DNA of 64,000 nucleotides from Trileptium ribeirensis (GCA_030248225.1 JASANE010017582.1:49229-113228), one strand, 5' to 3'; positions 49,690-60,250 are shown, counted from the first letter of the stretch. Numbers and translations: made by a program. The notes: generated by a model from the sequence alone, not told the origin.

Positions 49690-50112
49690 AATTTCGGCCC
49701 CTTATGTCGAGTGAGTGGTAACCAGGGTGAGAGTGGAGGTGGGACTCGAAAATATTAGTAGTGTAACGGCGTCGTCCTGCATCCGTCCGGGGTCGTCGAC
49801 GTGGAAGCTGTGAGTTTATCGGCCTTCTCCGCAGCACGTTTCTTACTAAAACGCGACCGACATCTCCAATGGTGGTCACAGGGAAAGGGGTGGAAGCTGA
49901 GAGCGAGTTCGAGAATTGCCCAAAACGTGAAATAAAATAGGGGTAAGGAGCCAAAAAGAGGCACCGGTCTACCAGCGGTCGGAGATACCCTTTATCACCG
50001 GATGAAAGCTGCGCGAGTTCCCAGCGGTCGGAGATACCCTTTATCACCGGATGAAAGTTGCGCGAGTTCCCAGCGGTAGACATGTCATTGTCCCGGGCAG
50101 GGATATCAAGTT
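49690..50112. repeat. Dispersed repeat (ACCGGTCTACC family) with internal 49 bp duplication
   Basis: This is the second large copy of the family at 29,991-30,262, sharing the boxes ACATCTCCAATGGTGG, GGTGGAAGCTGAGAGCG, ACCGGTCTACCAGCGGTC, GAGATACCCTTTATCACC and GTCATTGTCCCGGGCAGGG. Here a 49 base unit beginning CCAGCGGTCGGAGATACCC is duplicated in tandem (49,972-50,020 and 50,021-50,069) with one C/T difference, followed by the start of a third unit. The duplication is absent from the 30 kb copy. The 164-codon minus frame through it is an artefact of the repeat. Confidence 0.7.
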
Positions 50113-52365
50113 TAGGTCGATGGTTGGAACTCATTTGCGAAATAAATTGAATAGGCCGTGTGAACGTATATATATACATTAAAATAAACCACAGTTAAAC
50201 CAATTATGCTCTGCCACCTAAACAGGCTTAGACCGTTGGTTGTACTAAAAAGTAAATTACTATGGGATAAAAATTATGAGTTTAGGTAAGGATAGGATTG
50301 ATGCGTTCGGCAACCTTTTAGGCATACCCTTTTCAAAATTAAGCTAAGACTAAATTGAATTTTGGTTAGCAGAACTGCATATCCGTGCTAATATTGACTA
50401 TACCCTGGCGAGTCCGGAGAACATGCCGTGGGTAATGAGTTTATACTAAAAACGCCTAAATAGAACTGATGAATTTCAAAATTTAACATGAGAATTTTAA
50501 CTAACATTACAAGAATTTGAGAGTTTGGACCGTCAACATTTGTACCCTGGCTAGTCCGAATGACAGGCCATGGGACATTGATAAAATTTTGGAAAAGACT
50601 AAGTCATGACATTAAGTAAAACTTTGTAAAAGTTTGAATTGTGAAATCAAATTAATTTAAAATCTGGTTAAAGAAGTTTTAAAAAGAAATTGTAACATTG
50701 AAACAAAAAGTCAAGAAAACAACATTACAATATTGCGAATTAAAATGATAATGTATTTAGAGATTTCTTAAATAATTTTACATGGTGGTACCGCACCCGT
50801 GTAGGCGAGTACACCCCTAAGCCTAAAATCCGCCAGAACGTGTCCGAGATCACAGGTTCTGGGCGTAGTATGCAAAAGTTTTAGGCAGAATGTCACTACG
50901 GCGAAGAGTCCGCATAACAGTCCCGTAGCGTCTAGTAAAAAGACTTTGAATGAGTTTTGGCATAACTTTTAAAAAGTAAAATTGAAAAATTAGGATCGAA
51001 AAGTTTGTACTAAGAAATTTTATCATGGGTGGTGGAATCAGAGTGGGAGTGAACTATATTAGTTTTGAAGGCATCCAAGCTCTATCTCAGCTCGACAGGC
51101 GGCCAGAGTTGAGATACAGGCTGGAGTTAGAAGGAACTTCTTATACATTTGTTACCTGGTGAGTACACATTAGCAGTTTCTGTTACCTAGGATAACCATG
51201 TCCTACATACAATAAAGTTTGGTGCTTTACCTTTAGAGATCGTAATATTAAGAGAGCAGGATTGCACCAGGACGATAAAGCGCTAACTATTTACAAGTCG
51301 TCTGAAAATAAGTAAAGAGTAACGCCATTAGAATTATGCATCCAGCAGTTCATTGGAACAAGGACTCGTGCTAACCTTTTAACTAACATTGCCAAGTAAA
51401 TGCCAAATGAGCAAATGCTAGTCAAATAACGTGGCCCCGCCACCTTAAGGATTTACACAAAAAATAGTGCCTGCGTTGGTGACCCGCACCATCTGTCAAC
51501 CGTAAGTAACCTCTAGTAAACTACCAGCAGAATAAATAACACAAAACCATCAGCTCTTGCTGGCCTGGTGACACACACAGTCATATACTAGAAATTTTAT
51601 TACCCGAAATTAGCTGGAAAGTTTAAAGATTTTATGGTAACATGGTTAGAAAACAACAAAAAGTTATAGAGTAAAAACTTAACAAAAACCCGGCATTATG
51701 CACCAGGTATAACAATAAGAACAAATTTCCCATCTAGAGAGATCTTAGTCGCAATCCAAAAGTTTCGCACTGCGTAACCCATTTATTCGATAACAATTTT
51801 TTATAAATTTTTATATTTTAACTAGTTTGGGACAATAGCGAGCGATCATGCATTATAGGATACATGTACCTTAAATCGTACTACCTGAAGTAGTCGTGTG
51901 TTTCGTGAACCTGAAAATTAAAGAATTGTATGTGTTAGGGTTAGGGACAAGTGACACAGGATTTCCCTTGCATAGAACGTGGGTGTTGGCCCATAACTGC
52001 CAAGCCCCCTAAGCGTGTAATTTCCCCGGCCTGTGCATTGGACCACCCCTAGGCGAGGCTTGCGCTAAGACATAGTTCCGACAACTATGTCCCACCCTAA
52101 GGAAGGTTTACAATGTCACAGCCTTCGACGATAGAGCAGCCCATGGTGTGGCAGCCTGGGGTCCAACGGGTGGTGAAAAGGTGCCGGAAAGGTAGAAAGA
52201 CCAATCCCACCCAGAGGTTCCCGTTTAAGGAATGGGCTGCCCTTTTTCTGGTCTGCCTTATAACCCGGCTAGGGCTTACCAGGCCTAGCACACCCGCCTC
52301 CTCGGCAGGTTCCAGAAATGCAGGTAACCTCCTGCAAAGTCACTGTGAATGAGCCTAAATATACT
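50113..52365. other. Unassigned stretch left of the palindrome
   Basis: Two related segments begin TACCCTGGCGAGTCCGGAGA (50,401) and TACCCTGGCTAGTCCGAATG (50,543), a 142-base spacing, each followed by a CCATGGG / CCGTGGG box and A-rich DNA. Looser echoes near 50,800-50,930 (GGCGAAGAGTCCGCATAACA) suggest an eroded ~150 bp array. No gene was seen; the 79-codon frame at 52,113-52,352 is not recognisable. Confidence 0.4.
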
Positions 52366-53939
52366 TGTGTACGTGTATGTGTTCTTACATGTGTGTGAGT
52401 GCGGGATTGGAGAACAAAGGCGTACAAATACCGGAGGTTCGAGTGTGCAGTTATTAATCCTACGGTCAAACGGACCCTTAGAGATATTACCTAGATATGC
52501 ATACACCTAAGTCTCCACGTGTATAGCCGGGGCCCCTAAAAAGTTGGTACTAACCTCACACAAGCACAGGCAACAGCAGAAAAAAAAACAACGCTACTGA
52601 ACTATTAGTAACTAATATGTCACCAGCCTATGTATTGGAAAATCGTTAAGAAAAAGATAACAGAAAAACTCGTAATATAATACAAAACCGAACAGTCATA
52701 TTCCTACGCAACACGTCGTTTAGTATATATATATACATTGGCGAGCACTGCAGTAACAACTCTCACAAAATAACGACAAAAAACAATAACAATCCACAAG
52801 AAAACAAAACTATCGATATACAACGCAACATCTGCTTAACACTATGCAACTCGTCTCTTTCATCGTTCAATAACAACAAGATACACGTAGAGCACTATAC
52901 TCTACACTAACAGCGTAGCTATCCTACACAAAAGAGATGAAAAAATTAGCTACGTAAATTTATTTATTAACAATAGGTAGTATATATATTAGTAATAATA
53001 TTTTTCAAATTTTAAGAAAATTTCTGAAGAGTTTTAGGTGAGAAAAATAGGGTTATATAGAAGGTATCCATAGGGGTTGGGTATATTTCCAGAGGGAAAT
53101 GAATGAGTGGAACCCCATTGTATAGTTTTAATGGTTAAGAAATCGTATGTAGTTAGGAAAAAGTCAAATATTGCTGTATTTGTTTTTAGGGGAAAACAGT
53201 GAAAATTAGAGGATTTTTAACTGAATGAAAATAGAATAATAGGAAGATTAAAGTGTTTCCTGAGTGAGGGAGAAGATAAAATGTAACCCGGCTAAGAGGT
53301 AAAGTTCACCCCACCGGGAAGGGGATAGTTATAAATGAAGGCAAAATTGTTATTTAAATAAAAATATGGAAATTCGTAAATTAAAGTTTCAAGTCAGTTT
53401 TAAGGGGTAATAGGTGGGTAAGGGATAAGAAATAAGAGACGTAATGCAAAATTTAGATAGTTTTCTCACCCTCGGGGTTAGATATGAGGAATCACCCCTG
53501 TGGGAGAATGGATATCCCCAGGGAAGGATAATGAGATTGGATATAATTTTAGTAATTAGGTCAAAACCTATGAAATATTGTCTAGAAGGGAGGGAAATAC
53601 AAGGTTGGACCTGCCCAAAAGTTGACAGTTACTTCTGTATATTGCTATTTCGCTGACCTAAGCTGTTACCCTTGTAAAGTGGTCTACTTTATCTTAAACT
53701 ATTTCAGAGCGCAACGATCGTGGCTGCAGCTGAGCAGGTAAAAACTTATTCGAAACTTAAAAGATTTTCTAATCAAAAATTAGTACAAAATGTACACAAA
53801 TTCTATATTTAATTGTTTATTTTAGCAACATTTCAGATAATTTATTATGGACATGCGTGATGCTCGTGTTCTTGCTGGTCTTGCCAGTATGCTGTAGCAG
53901 GTTTAGGTCTAGTTTTGTTTAACCTCCGACGCAGAGTCC

Positions 53940-54234
53940 TTGATTCTTAGGCGAAATTCCGCTACGTCGTTATCAGTTAAGATTGAGAAATTATACGTTA
54001 TTTATCTTGGAAAATTGTTTGGGAAAAAAGAGTTTCGGGCGTCTCTTTTTCGAAACGTGTCTAGGAATAATACATCTAGTAGCTTGGTGGATAAATTGTC
54101 TCGAAGTGCATGTTTACCTAACAGGCTTGACTGTTTACCTGAACGTGTCCACGTCAGGTATCATTTTCAAAGATCGAGAGGAGAACATTGCTGACTTTCT
54201 CCAATCACTGACAATGGACCCGGAACCTCATTAG
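53940..54234 (+). other. Unrecognised ORF region shared by both arms
   Basis: A frame reading LSVKIEKLYVIYLGKLFGKK and ending LTMDPEPH is intact for 97 codons in the right arm (62,161-62,454, minus strand). In this arm it is split by one extra T in a T-run near 54,050, giving two overlapping frames. I do not recognise the protein. It may be a gene fragment or chance; the single-base difference in a homopolymer could also be a sequencing error. Confidence 0.25.
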
Positions 54235-54239
54235 AATTA

Positions 54240-55350
54240 GGTTAGTGTTGGGCAATGCGATTGAAAATAGAAAAAGTAGAAACAAAGCATGTTATATTAA
54301 ATAGCAGGAATTGAACCAGTGGTGTGCAATCGAGCGTAGCAAAATTTGGGGCATATACTACGAATGGTGGGAGTGAATTCCATACTCTTACAATTCGGTA
54401 TGGAAAGAAACCTTGGCGAAAGTCGTGAAAAGGTGTGCCACGAATTTGGAGTTTATAGGCGTATCCGCGGGTTCATTCGCAATAGGCTGAGAAAAGTTGT
54501 AAGATGTCCAAATCGATTTGATTGTCTATGCTCTTATAAAGTGTAATGAGGTCGCATCGAAGTCTGCGTGTTTGTAAGCTTTGGATTCCAAGATAACGAA
54601 GACGTTCTTCATATGACCAGTTGCGAATAGAAGGTAGCAATTTCGTAGCATGTCTTTGAACAGACTCCACAAGTTCGATATCTCGCACAAAAAAAGGCAC
54701 CAGACAACAGTGGCATATTCGACTATCGGCCGAACCAAAGCCTTGTATAAGGACAGCCACTTCCGCTTGTCCCAATAATGGATTGTTCTGCTAAGGACTC
54801 CAATAATACGACGAACACGCGAAGTTACATCGATACTGTGTTTGGAGAAAGTGAAATCAGGGGTCATGATAATTCCGAGGTCCTTTTCCTCCGATGTTGG
54901 AGGCAAAATGTTATTTCCGAGATGGTATGCTGAGCAGGGATTGTGATGGCGGCAGTGCATGACAGCGCATTTATTAGTGTTAAAATCTAGTAACCAGCTG
55001 GCAGGCGAGAGATCTAGACCTCGAAGGTCGGCTTGTAGATCATCTATGGACGGACATCGAAGTGGGGATCTTGGGATGCGCCGTGCCAAGCGCATATCGT
55101 CAACAAACTTAAATATGGACCTGATGCGTACTCATCGATATTATTTACGAAAAGCAAGAAATGCAGTAGGCCTAAGACAGTGCCTTGGGGCACTCCACTT
55201 AGTACAGGAAGATAGTCAGGTGCCACTCCATTTAAAACAACTCGTTACATTCTGCCACAAAGGAATGATTCCATCCATTTCAGCACTGGTCCAGTAATTC
55301 CATAATCACGAAGTTTGTGAAGTAAGGCGGTGTGATTTACGCAGTCAAAT
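54240..55350 (-). pseudogene. CR1-type RT relic, left-arm copy
   Basis: On the minus strand this reads FDCVNHTALLHKLRDYGITG, a stop, then VLSGVPQGTVLGLL, NNIDEYASGP, and in a shifted frame FKFVDDMRLARRI, where the catalytic FADD has become FVDD. After that come STDLQ-like drift, CAVMHCRHHNP, EKDLGIIMTPDF, YKALVRPIVEYATVVWC, a shift in a T-run, RDIELVESVQRHATKLLPSI, then LGIQSLQTRRLRCDL and remnants of the WNSLPPFVV box. The stop after SFLCGRM and the FVDD change are shared with the right arm, so the element was dead before the arms duplicated. It is closest in motif wording to copy 2 (CHMMHCGFDNP, EKDLGIIITSS). No endonuclease is present. Confidence 0.85.
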
Positions 55351-56299
55351 GTAAATGATTGTTACAGTTTCATGTTGAAAATTCCACATTGATTCAGCGA
55401 CGATGAAACCTAACACTAACCTTGCTCAACTATAAATTTAGTGTTTAAATTTTTATTCACTGGTCATAAATAGATGTTTTAGTTAAAGTAATGTAAAAAC
55501 CATAGCCAAAAAACTTATAACACCCCCGCCGTTATGGATTATACTCATAGTGCTTTTTAATCCAAGACGCCAGCAGTCGTAAATTTACATCAGAGCAAGT
55601 GTTTTGGCTGACGGCTGTATATCTTCTCGTGCCTAAACATGAGTCACCGTCACAGCTACATCTACGTTAGCTTAGTATGCCCGCTCATTACCTAAATGGT
55701 ATCTCACCAGTTAGCCTCGCCCCTCGGAGATTATACTGGTTAGTACTCAAGCAGTCATCGTGACGCAGGGTATGGTATTTTGAAACCAACATCAAAGTTT
55801 ACTCCAAGATGGGACATGTTATTGGCTAAACCCTCTCGACTATTTATACAAAATTAGTTCAAGCAATATGCTGTAAGTTACTAAATATTTAACCATACCC
55901 CGCTTAGGTTATGTAATATAACTCTTATTCGCCAACGTTACTGCTACCCTGCATTTCCCATGTTAATCTTAAACCACGTTAGGCATTCTGACTTAACGTA
56001 AAGCTTGACTTTGTAAAATTCCTACATAAAACCCCATAATATTTTACATTCACTTTCGCCGGTTACCTATGCGTTTCAAATATTTTTTCAAAAGTTATAA
56101 GATTTCACGGCCTATAACCATTTTGCCTGTGCCCGAAGGACAACCATGTCTATCTTATTAACTCATGCTACATTGTGTAAAGGCAACTTCTACCACTGGT
56201 AGACCGGTGCATCTATTGGTGGCACCTCTTTTGTCTTACATAACGAACTCACACTTTTCATTTAACATCGAACTCACACATCCCAACTTATATTCGCTA

Positions 56300-56822
56300 C
56301 TATCAAGTGGGGTGGAGTTGGCCAGGTTTTGAAGTTCGAATAATCATAATTTCTTTCCGACTTAACGAAATTCTAGTCGGTCTTCGCTAAAACATGGAAG
56401 GAAACTGTGGCAATGAGTCCTATGTGGTCAGTTTTCGACGACTGATCACATTCGCTCAATTTTTGTACTATCAGTCGTGCACTTATATACTTAATGTATA
56501 TCTCATATTTTACAATGCTAAGCGTATTTTCAGAAACTATCAATCTACTCATACAAAAAATCTAATTATATAAAAAACGAACCTTTTTTCGACGCCCTTT
56601 TTGCACAATTTTTCGCTAATTTTTTTAACAGGTCGCTATGCCGCATTTCTGAGGCTCAAAACGTCTTTTTTGTGAACAGAAATGAAGAGAACCGACCCGG
56701 TTCACCAAAACTATATCATCCCATAATGCTAATACAAGATACTGGCTAAAAATTATCGACTGACAGCCTTGGACAAAATCGGCCAACTTCACAACACTGG
56801 CCAACTTCACCCCGCTTGATAG
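56300..56822. mobile_element. 523 bp TA-flanked MITE, left-arm copy
   Basis: The ends CTATCAAGTGGGGTGGAGTT (56,300) and the inverse of CTATCAAGCGGGGTGAAGTT (ending 56,822) form ~26 bp terminal inverted repeats continuing into GGCCAG. The element is bordered by TA on both sides (56,298-56,299 and 56,823-56,824), the target duplication of Tc1/mariner-type elements. The 61-codon frame inside is not a transposase. An identical-position copy is in the right arm, so insertion preceded the inverted duplication. Confidence 0.75.
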
Positions 56823-56899
56823 TACGCTTAGGAGTCTTCCTCATCCACACTAAGCCAGTTTGTGATGGCTAGCTCTTAAGCTGAAGGACAGCGGAGAAA

Positions 56900-57300
56900 A
56901 ACTCACATAGGTCTTAAAAGATTGTATATATATGTATAAATTTTCCGGTAGGCTGAATACCATTGTTTGGTTATCTAGTGGTCAGTACGAGTATCTTACG
57001 TCTTTTACACTTTTCCGACGCATTCATTGGATTTAGGGTCCATGAAGCCGATTTCAGTAATATAGTTTGTCTTCAGTTTTTTTGTTTACGTATTGTGTAC
57101 ATGTCATCGAGAATTTTCTATGTTGGTTTTCCGGTAGGCTGAACATGATGGTTTGGTTATCCAGGGACTAGCTCAAATACTTGATGCGTTGTCGGTGGTT
57201 TTCGATGGGGTTAAGGTCGATCAGGTTTTAGGATTTTCAATTGGTTCAGGGTTCAATAGGCTTTAGGGTAGCATATACATCAAACACAACATGCTACAGG
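56900..57300 (+). repeat. 186 bp satellite units, left-arm copy
   Basis: The box TTTTCCGGTAGGCTGAA occurs at 56,941 and 57,127, exactly 186 bases apart, with TTTGGTTATCTAG-like, GGATTTAGGGTCCATGAAGC and ATATAGTTTGTCTTCAGTTT boxes between. This is the cleanest period of the family also seen at 27, 29.9 and 30.4-30.8 kb. Confidence 0.75.
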
Positions 57301-57909
57301 TTATTACACAAAATAATCGAAAAATAACGCAAGAATAAAACCATCGAAGTGTCAAGAGGGTACATCGGAATAATGAAGCTATAAAATTTTAAATAACACC
57401 GCGTGATAATATCTTTGTATCCCCTCACACCTCAACTCTAAGCGTATATAACATCAAAATTTTCTAAAAAGGTCCAATTGTTTTGGAAAATTAAAATTGT
57501 TTACAAAATTACTCATAATATATCATCGGGCGGAAGCTCTTCGAATAGGTAAACTGCAAATTATTTCGTCTCTGTGTCAAACACAACTCATAACTACAAT
57601 TTTTATTCCACGAATATTAGAACCTAACTGCATCTGTTGCTGCTCGCAATGTTTTTGAAACTCTCACAAAATCGACTTGAAATTAAAATTGCCTATCATG
57701 GTCAAGATCTTTTAGATTGCACTAGTTCCACTTAAGATTAAACTTGAACTAGAAAAATAGTTAGATTCACAATGGAATGTGGTATTTTAAAATCTGTTTA
57801 GTTTGAGCTCGTGTAAATGGCGTATTCTTGTCCACTTCAATTCTATTTTGTTTCTACATTAATTTTATCTATCTGGTATTGATCTTTAGAAATAGGATTT
57901 TTATTGAAA

Positions 57910-58428
57910 ATGACAAAACTAATTACGGCAGCGCAACTTTCAAATTTAATACCGATTACATTACTGTCGGCGGTCGTTATTTTACTTTTAACTCTTAGTG
58001 GTGTCGGCTCTAATCACGTGGACAGTGACTTATTAGCGAGCGGACAGTCGTCAAAACATCTTGAAACAGGTGATAAAAGTAAGCAGTCGATAACGCAACC
58101 ACGACATAACGATGATGTTGCGTCGCTACAAATATCTGCGACGAACAGTCTAACGCCGGCACCGCCGCCGCCAGCGTCCGAAGTCCTGAAGCCACCGAAA
58201 AGCCTATTTGAAGCCGAGGAAGAAGCTGAAATCGAGGCTACGAAGGGATCCGAAATCGAGGAACTCGAAGAATTTACCGAAGAACAAACTCTTCGCATTC
58301 ACAAAATCGACGCACTCAATATGATGCTGTACGCGTTGTGTATGGTATTGATGGTTTTAGGGTTTTGGATGTTCAGAATACGCGGCGGTATACCGTTCGT
58401 TCACGAAACCGGATTTACGATTGTTATC
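57910..58428 (+). CDS. First-exon-like N-terminus of an organellar Na+/H+ exchanger-like protein (partial)
   Basis: From the ATG at 57,910, residues 1-32 form a short polar start plus a hydrophobic helix (LIPITLLSAVVILLLTLSGV), a likely signal peptide or anchor. Residues ~33-125 are hydrophilic and disordered, with TPAPPPPASEVLKPP and an acidic EAEEEAEIEATKGSEIEELE run. Then come EEQTLRIHKIDALNMMLYAL, CMVLMVLGFWMF (membrane helix) and IPFVHETGFTIVIG. An acidic pre-segment, one helix and an (F/W)-x-HETG turn are how NHE6/7/9-type endosomal cation/proton exchangers begin; in that family the protein swaps luminal H+ for Na+ or K+. The frame stays open to 58,539, but everything after 58,425 is the inverted copy of this gene's own leader, so I end the exon near ATCG|GTATTA, a possible splice donor. 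A TTTAG acceptor-like site precedes the ATG (57,885-57,889). No downstream exon is visible. The family call is moderate. Confidence 0.55.
57957..58425. other. 469 bp unique loop of the palindrome
   Basis: This is the only part of 52.4-64.0 kb present once. Left of it the arm ends in AATACCGAT and then TACATTACTG; right of it, read inverted, the arm ends in AATACCGAT and then AACAATCG, so the shared sequence stops at AATACCGAT. Loop composition is clearly more GC-rich and codon-like than the arms. It encodes residues ~16 to 172 of the exchanger-like exon. Confidence 0.9.
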
Positions 58429-58472
58429 GGTATTAAATTTGAAAGTTGCGCTGCCGTAATTAGTTTTGTCAT
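58401..58472 (-). pseudogene. Inverted copy of the exon start: 23-codon minus-strand ORF
   Basis: The right arm carries the same leader and ATG on the minus strand. Translation gives the same first 16 residues as the plus-strand exon (MTKLITAAQLSNLIPI), then runs into antisense of the loop (TIVNPVS) and stops. It is a duplicated 5' end without its body. If its promoter was duplicated too, it would drive transcription antisense to the real exon. Confidence 0.7.
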
Positions 58473-59089
58473 TTTCAATAAAAATCCTATTTCTAAAGTT
58501 CAATACCAGATAGATAAAATTAATGTAGAAACAAAATAGAATTGAAGTGGACAAGAATACGCCATTTACACGAGCTCAAACTAAACAGATTTTAAAATAC
58601 CACATTCCATTGTGAATCTAACTATTTTTCTAGTTCAAGTTTAATCTTAAGTGGAACTAGTGCAATCTAAAAGATCTTGACCATGATAGGCAATTTTAAT
58701 TTTCAAGTCGATTTTGTGAGAGTTTCAAAAACATTGCGAGCAGCAACAGATGCAGTTAGGTTCTAATATTAAGTCAATATGAAAAAAATTGTAGTTATGA
58801 GTTGTGTTTGACACAGAGACGAAATAATTTGCAGTTTACCTATTCGAAGAGCTTCCGCCCGATGATATATTATGAGTAATTTTGTAAACAATTTTAATTT
58901 TCCAAAACAATTGGACCTTTTTAGAAAATTTTGATGTTATATACGCTTAGAGTTGGGGTGTGAGGGGATACGAGAGTATTATAGCACGGTGTTATTTAAA
59001 ATTTTATAGCTTCATTATTCCGATGTACCCTCTTGACACTTCGATGGTTTTATTCTTGCGTTATTTTTCGATTATTTTGTGTAATAACC

Positions 59090-59490
59090 TGTAGCATGTT
59101 GTGTTTGATGTATATGCTACCCTAAAGCCTATTGAACCCTGAACCAATTGAAAATCCTAAAACCTGATCGACCTTAACCCCATCGAAAACCACCGACAAC
59201 GCATCAAGTATTTGAGCTAGTCCCTGGATAACCAAACCATCATGTTCAGCCTACCGGAAAACCAACATAGAAAATTCTCGATGACATGTATACAATACGT
59301 AAACAAAAAAACTGAAGACAAACTATATTACTGAAATCGGCTTCATGGACCCTAAATCCAATGAATGCGTCGGAAAAGTGTAAAAGACGTAAGATACTCG
59401 TACTGACCACTAGATAACCAAACAATGGTATTCAGCCTACCGGAAAATTTATACATATATATACAATCTTTTAAGACCTATGTGAGTTTT
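59090..59490 (-). repeat. 186 bp satellite units, right-arm copy
   Basis: Inverse of 56,900-57,300, including CAGCCTACCGGAAAA boxes 186 bases apart (near 59,246 and 59,432). Confidence 0.75.
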
Positions 59491-59565
59491 TCTCCGCTGT
59501 CCTTCAGCTTAAGAGCTAGCCATCACAAACTGGCTTAGTGTGGATGAGGAAGACTCCTAAGCGTA

Positions 59566-60088
59566 CTATCAAGCGGGGTGAAGTTGGCCAGTGTTGTGAA
59601 GTTGGCCGATTTTGTCCAAGGCTGTCAGTCGATAATTTTTAGCCAGTATCTTGTATTAGCATTATGGGATGATATAGTTTTGGTGAACCGGGTCGGTTCT
59701 CTTCATTTCTGTTCACAAAAAAGACGTTTTGAGCCTCAGAAATGCGGCATAGCGACCTGTTAAAAAAATTAGCGAAAAATTGTGCAAAAAGGGCGTCGAA
59801 AAAAGGTTCGTTTTTTATATAATTAGATTTTTTGTATGAGTAGATTGATAGTTTCTGAAAATACGCTTAGCATTGTAAAATATGAGATATACATTAAGTA
59901 TATAAGTGCACGACTGATAGTACAAAAATTGAGCGAATGTGATCAGTCGTCGAAAACTGACCACATAGGACTCATTGCCACAGTTTCCTTCCATGTTTTA
60001 GCGAAGACCGACTAGAATTTCGTTAAGTCGGAAAGAAATTATGATTATTCGAACTTCAAAACCTGGCCAACTCCACCCCACTTGATAG
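59566..60088. mobile_element. 523 bp TA-flanked MITE, right-arm copy
   Basis: Starts CTATCAAGCGGGGTGAAGTT and ends AACTCCACCCCACTTGATAG, with TA at 59,564-59,565 and 60,089-60,090. It is the same length as the left-arm copy. The repeats and TA duplication suggest Tc1/mariner ancestry; no transposase is encoded. Confidence 0.75.
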
Positions 60089-60154
60089 TAGCGAATATAA
60101 GTTGGGATGTGTGAGTTCGATGTTAAATGAAAAGTGTGAGTTCGTTATGTAAGA

Positions 60155-60250
60155 CAAAAGAGGTGCCACCAATAGATGCACCGGTCTACCAGTGGTAGAA
60201 GTTGCCTTTACACAATGTAGCATGAGTTAATAAGATAGACATGGTTGTCC
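60155..60250 (+). repeat. Short copy of the ACCGGTCTACC dispersed repeat
   Basis: GGTGCCACCAATAGATGCAC, then CGGTCTACCAGTGGTAGA and GTTGTCCTTCGGGCACAGG, resemble 30,150-30,250 and 49,955-50,100. The left-arm equivalent, inverted, is at about 56,140-56,235. Confidence 0.5.

Larger units (their letters stand above)
52366..57956 (+). repeat. Left arm of a giant imperfect palindrome (at least 5.59 kb)
   Basis: Every stretch I checked is the reverse complement of the right arm at coordinates close to 116,380 minus position. For example, TGTGTACGTGTATGTGTTCT (52,366) pairs with the last bases of the window, and 55,501-55,553 pairs with 60,841-60,895. The inner edge is ACCGAT at 57,951-57,956. The arm carries, outside to inside: AT-rich unique DNA, a dead CR1 (minus), a dispersed-repeat box, a TA-flanked MITE, two satellite units, and finally the leader and first codons of the exchanger-like exon. 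The arms are not identical: small indels and substitution patches are visible, including a replaced ~25 base patch near 52,415-52,440. Confidence 0.95.

Noticed and set aside
49685..50179. 164-codon minus-strand frame with internal peptide repetition.
   Set aside because: The repetition is the 49 bp DNA duplication in a dispersed repeat; the related copy at 30 kb does not keep the frame.
54310..54330. GGTTCAATTCC on the minus strand (also plus strand near 62,079), a perfect tRNA B-box.
   Set aside because: There is no A-box or cloverleaf around it, and it lies within the decayed C-terminal coding region of the arm CR1 relic.
58014..58298. 94-codon minus-strand frame in the palindrome loop.
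   Set aside because: It is a Ser-rich mirror of the acidic exchanger-like exon on the plus strand, without independent motifs.
59578..59763. 61-codon frame found identically in both arms (56,625-56,810 and 59,578-59,763), which at first looks conserved.
   Set aside because: The identity comes from the inverted duplication, and the frame starts inside the terminal repeat of a MITE.
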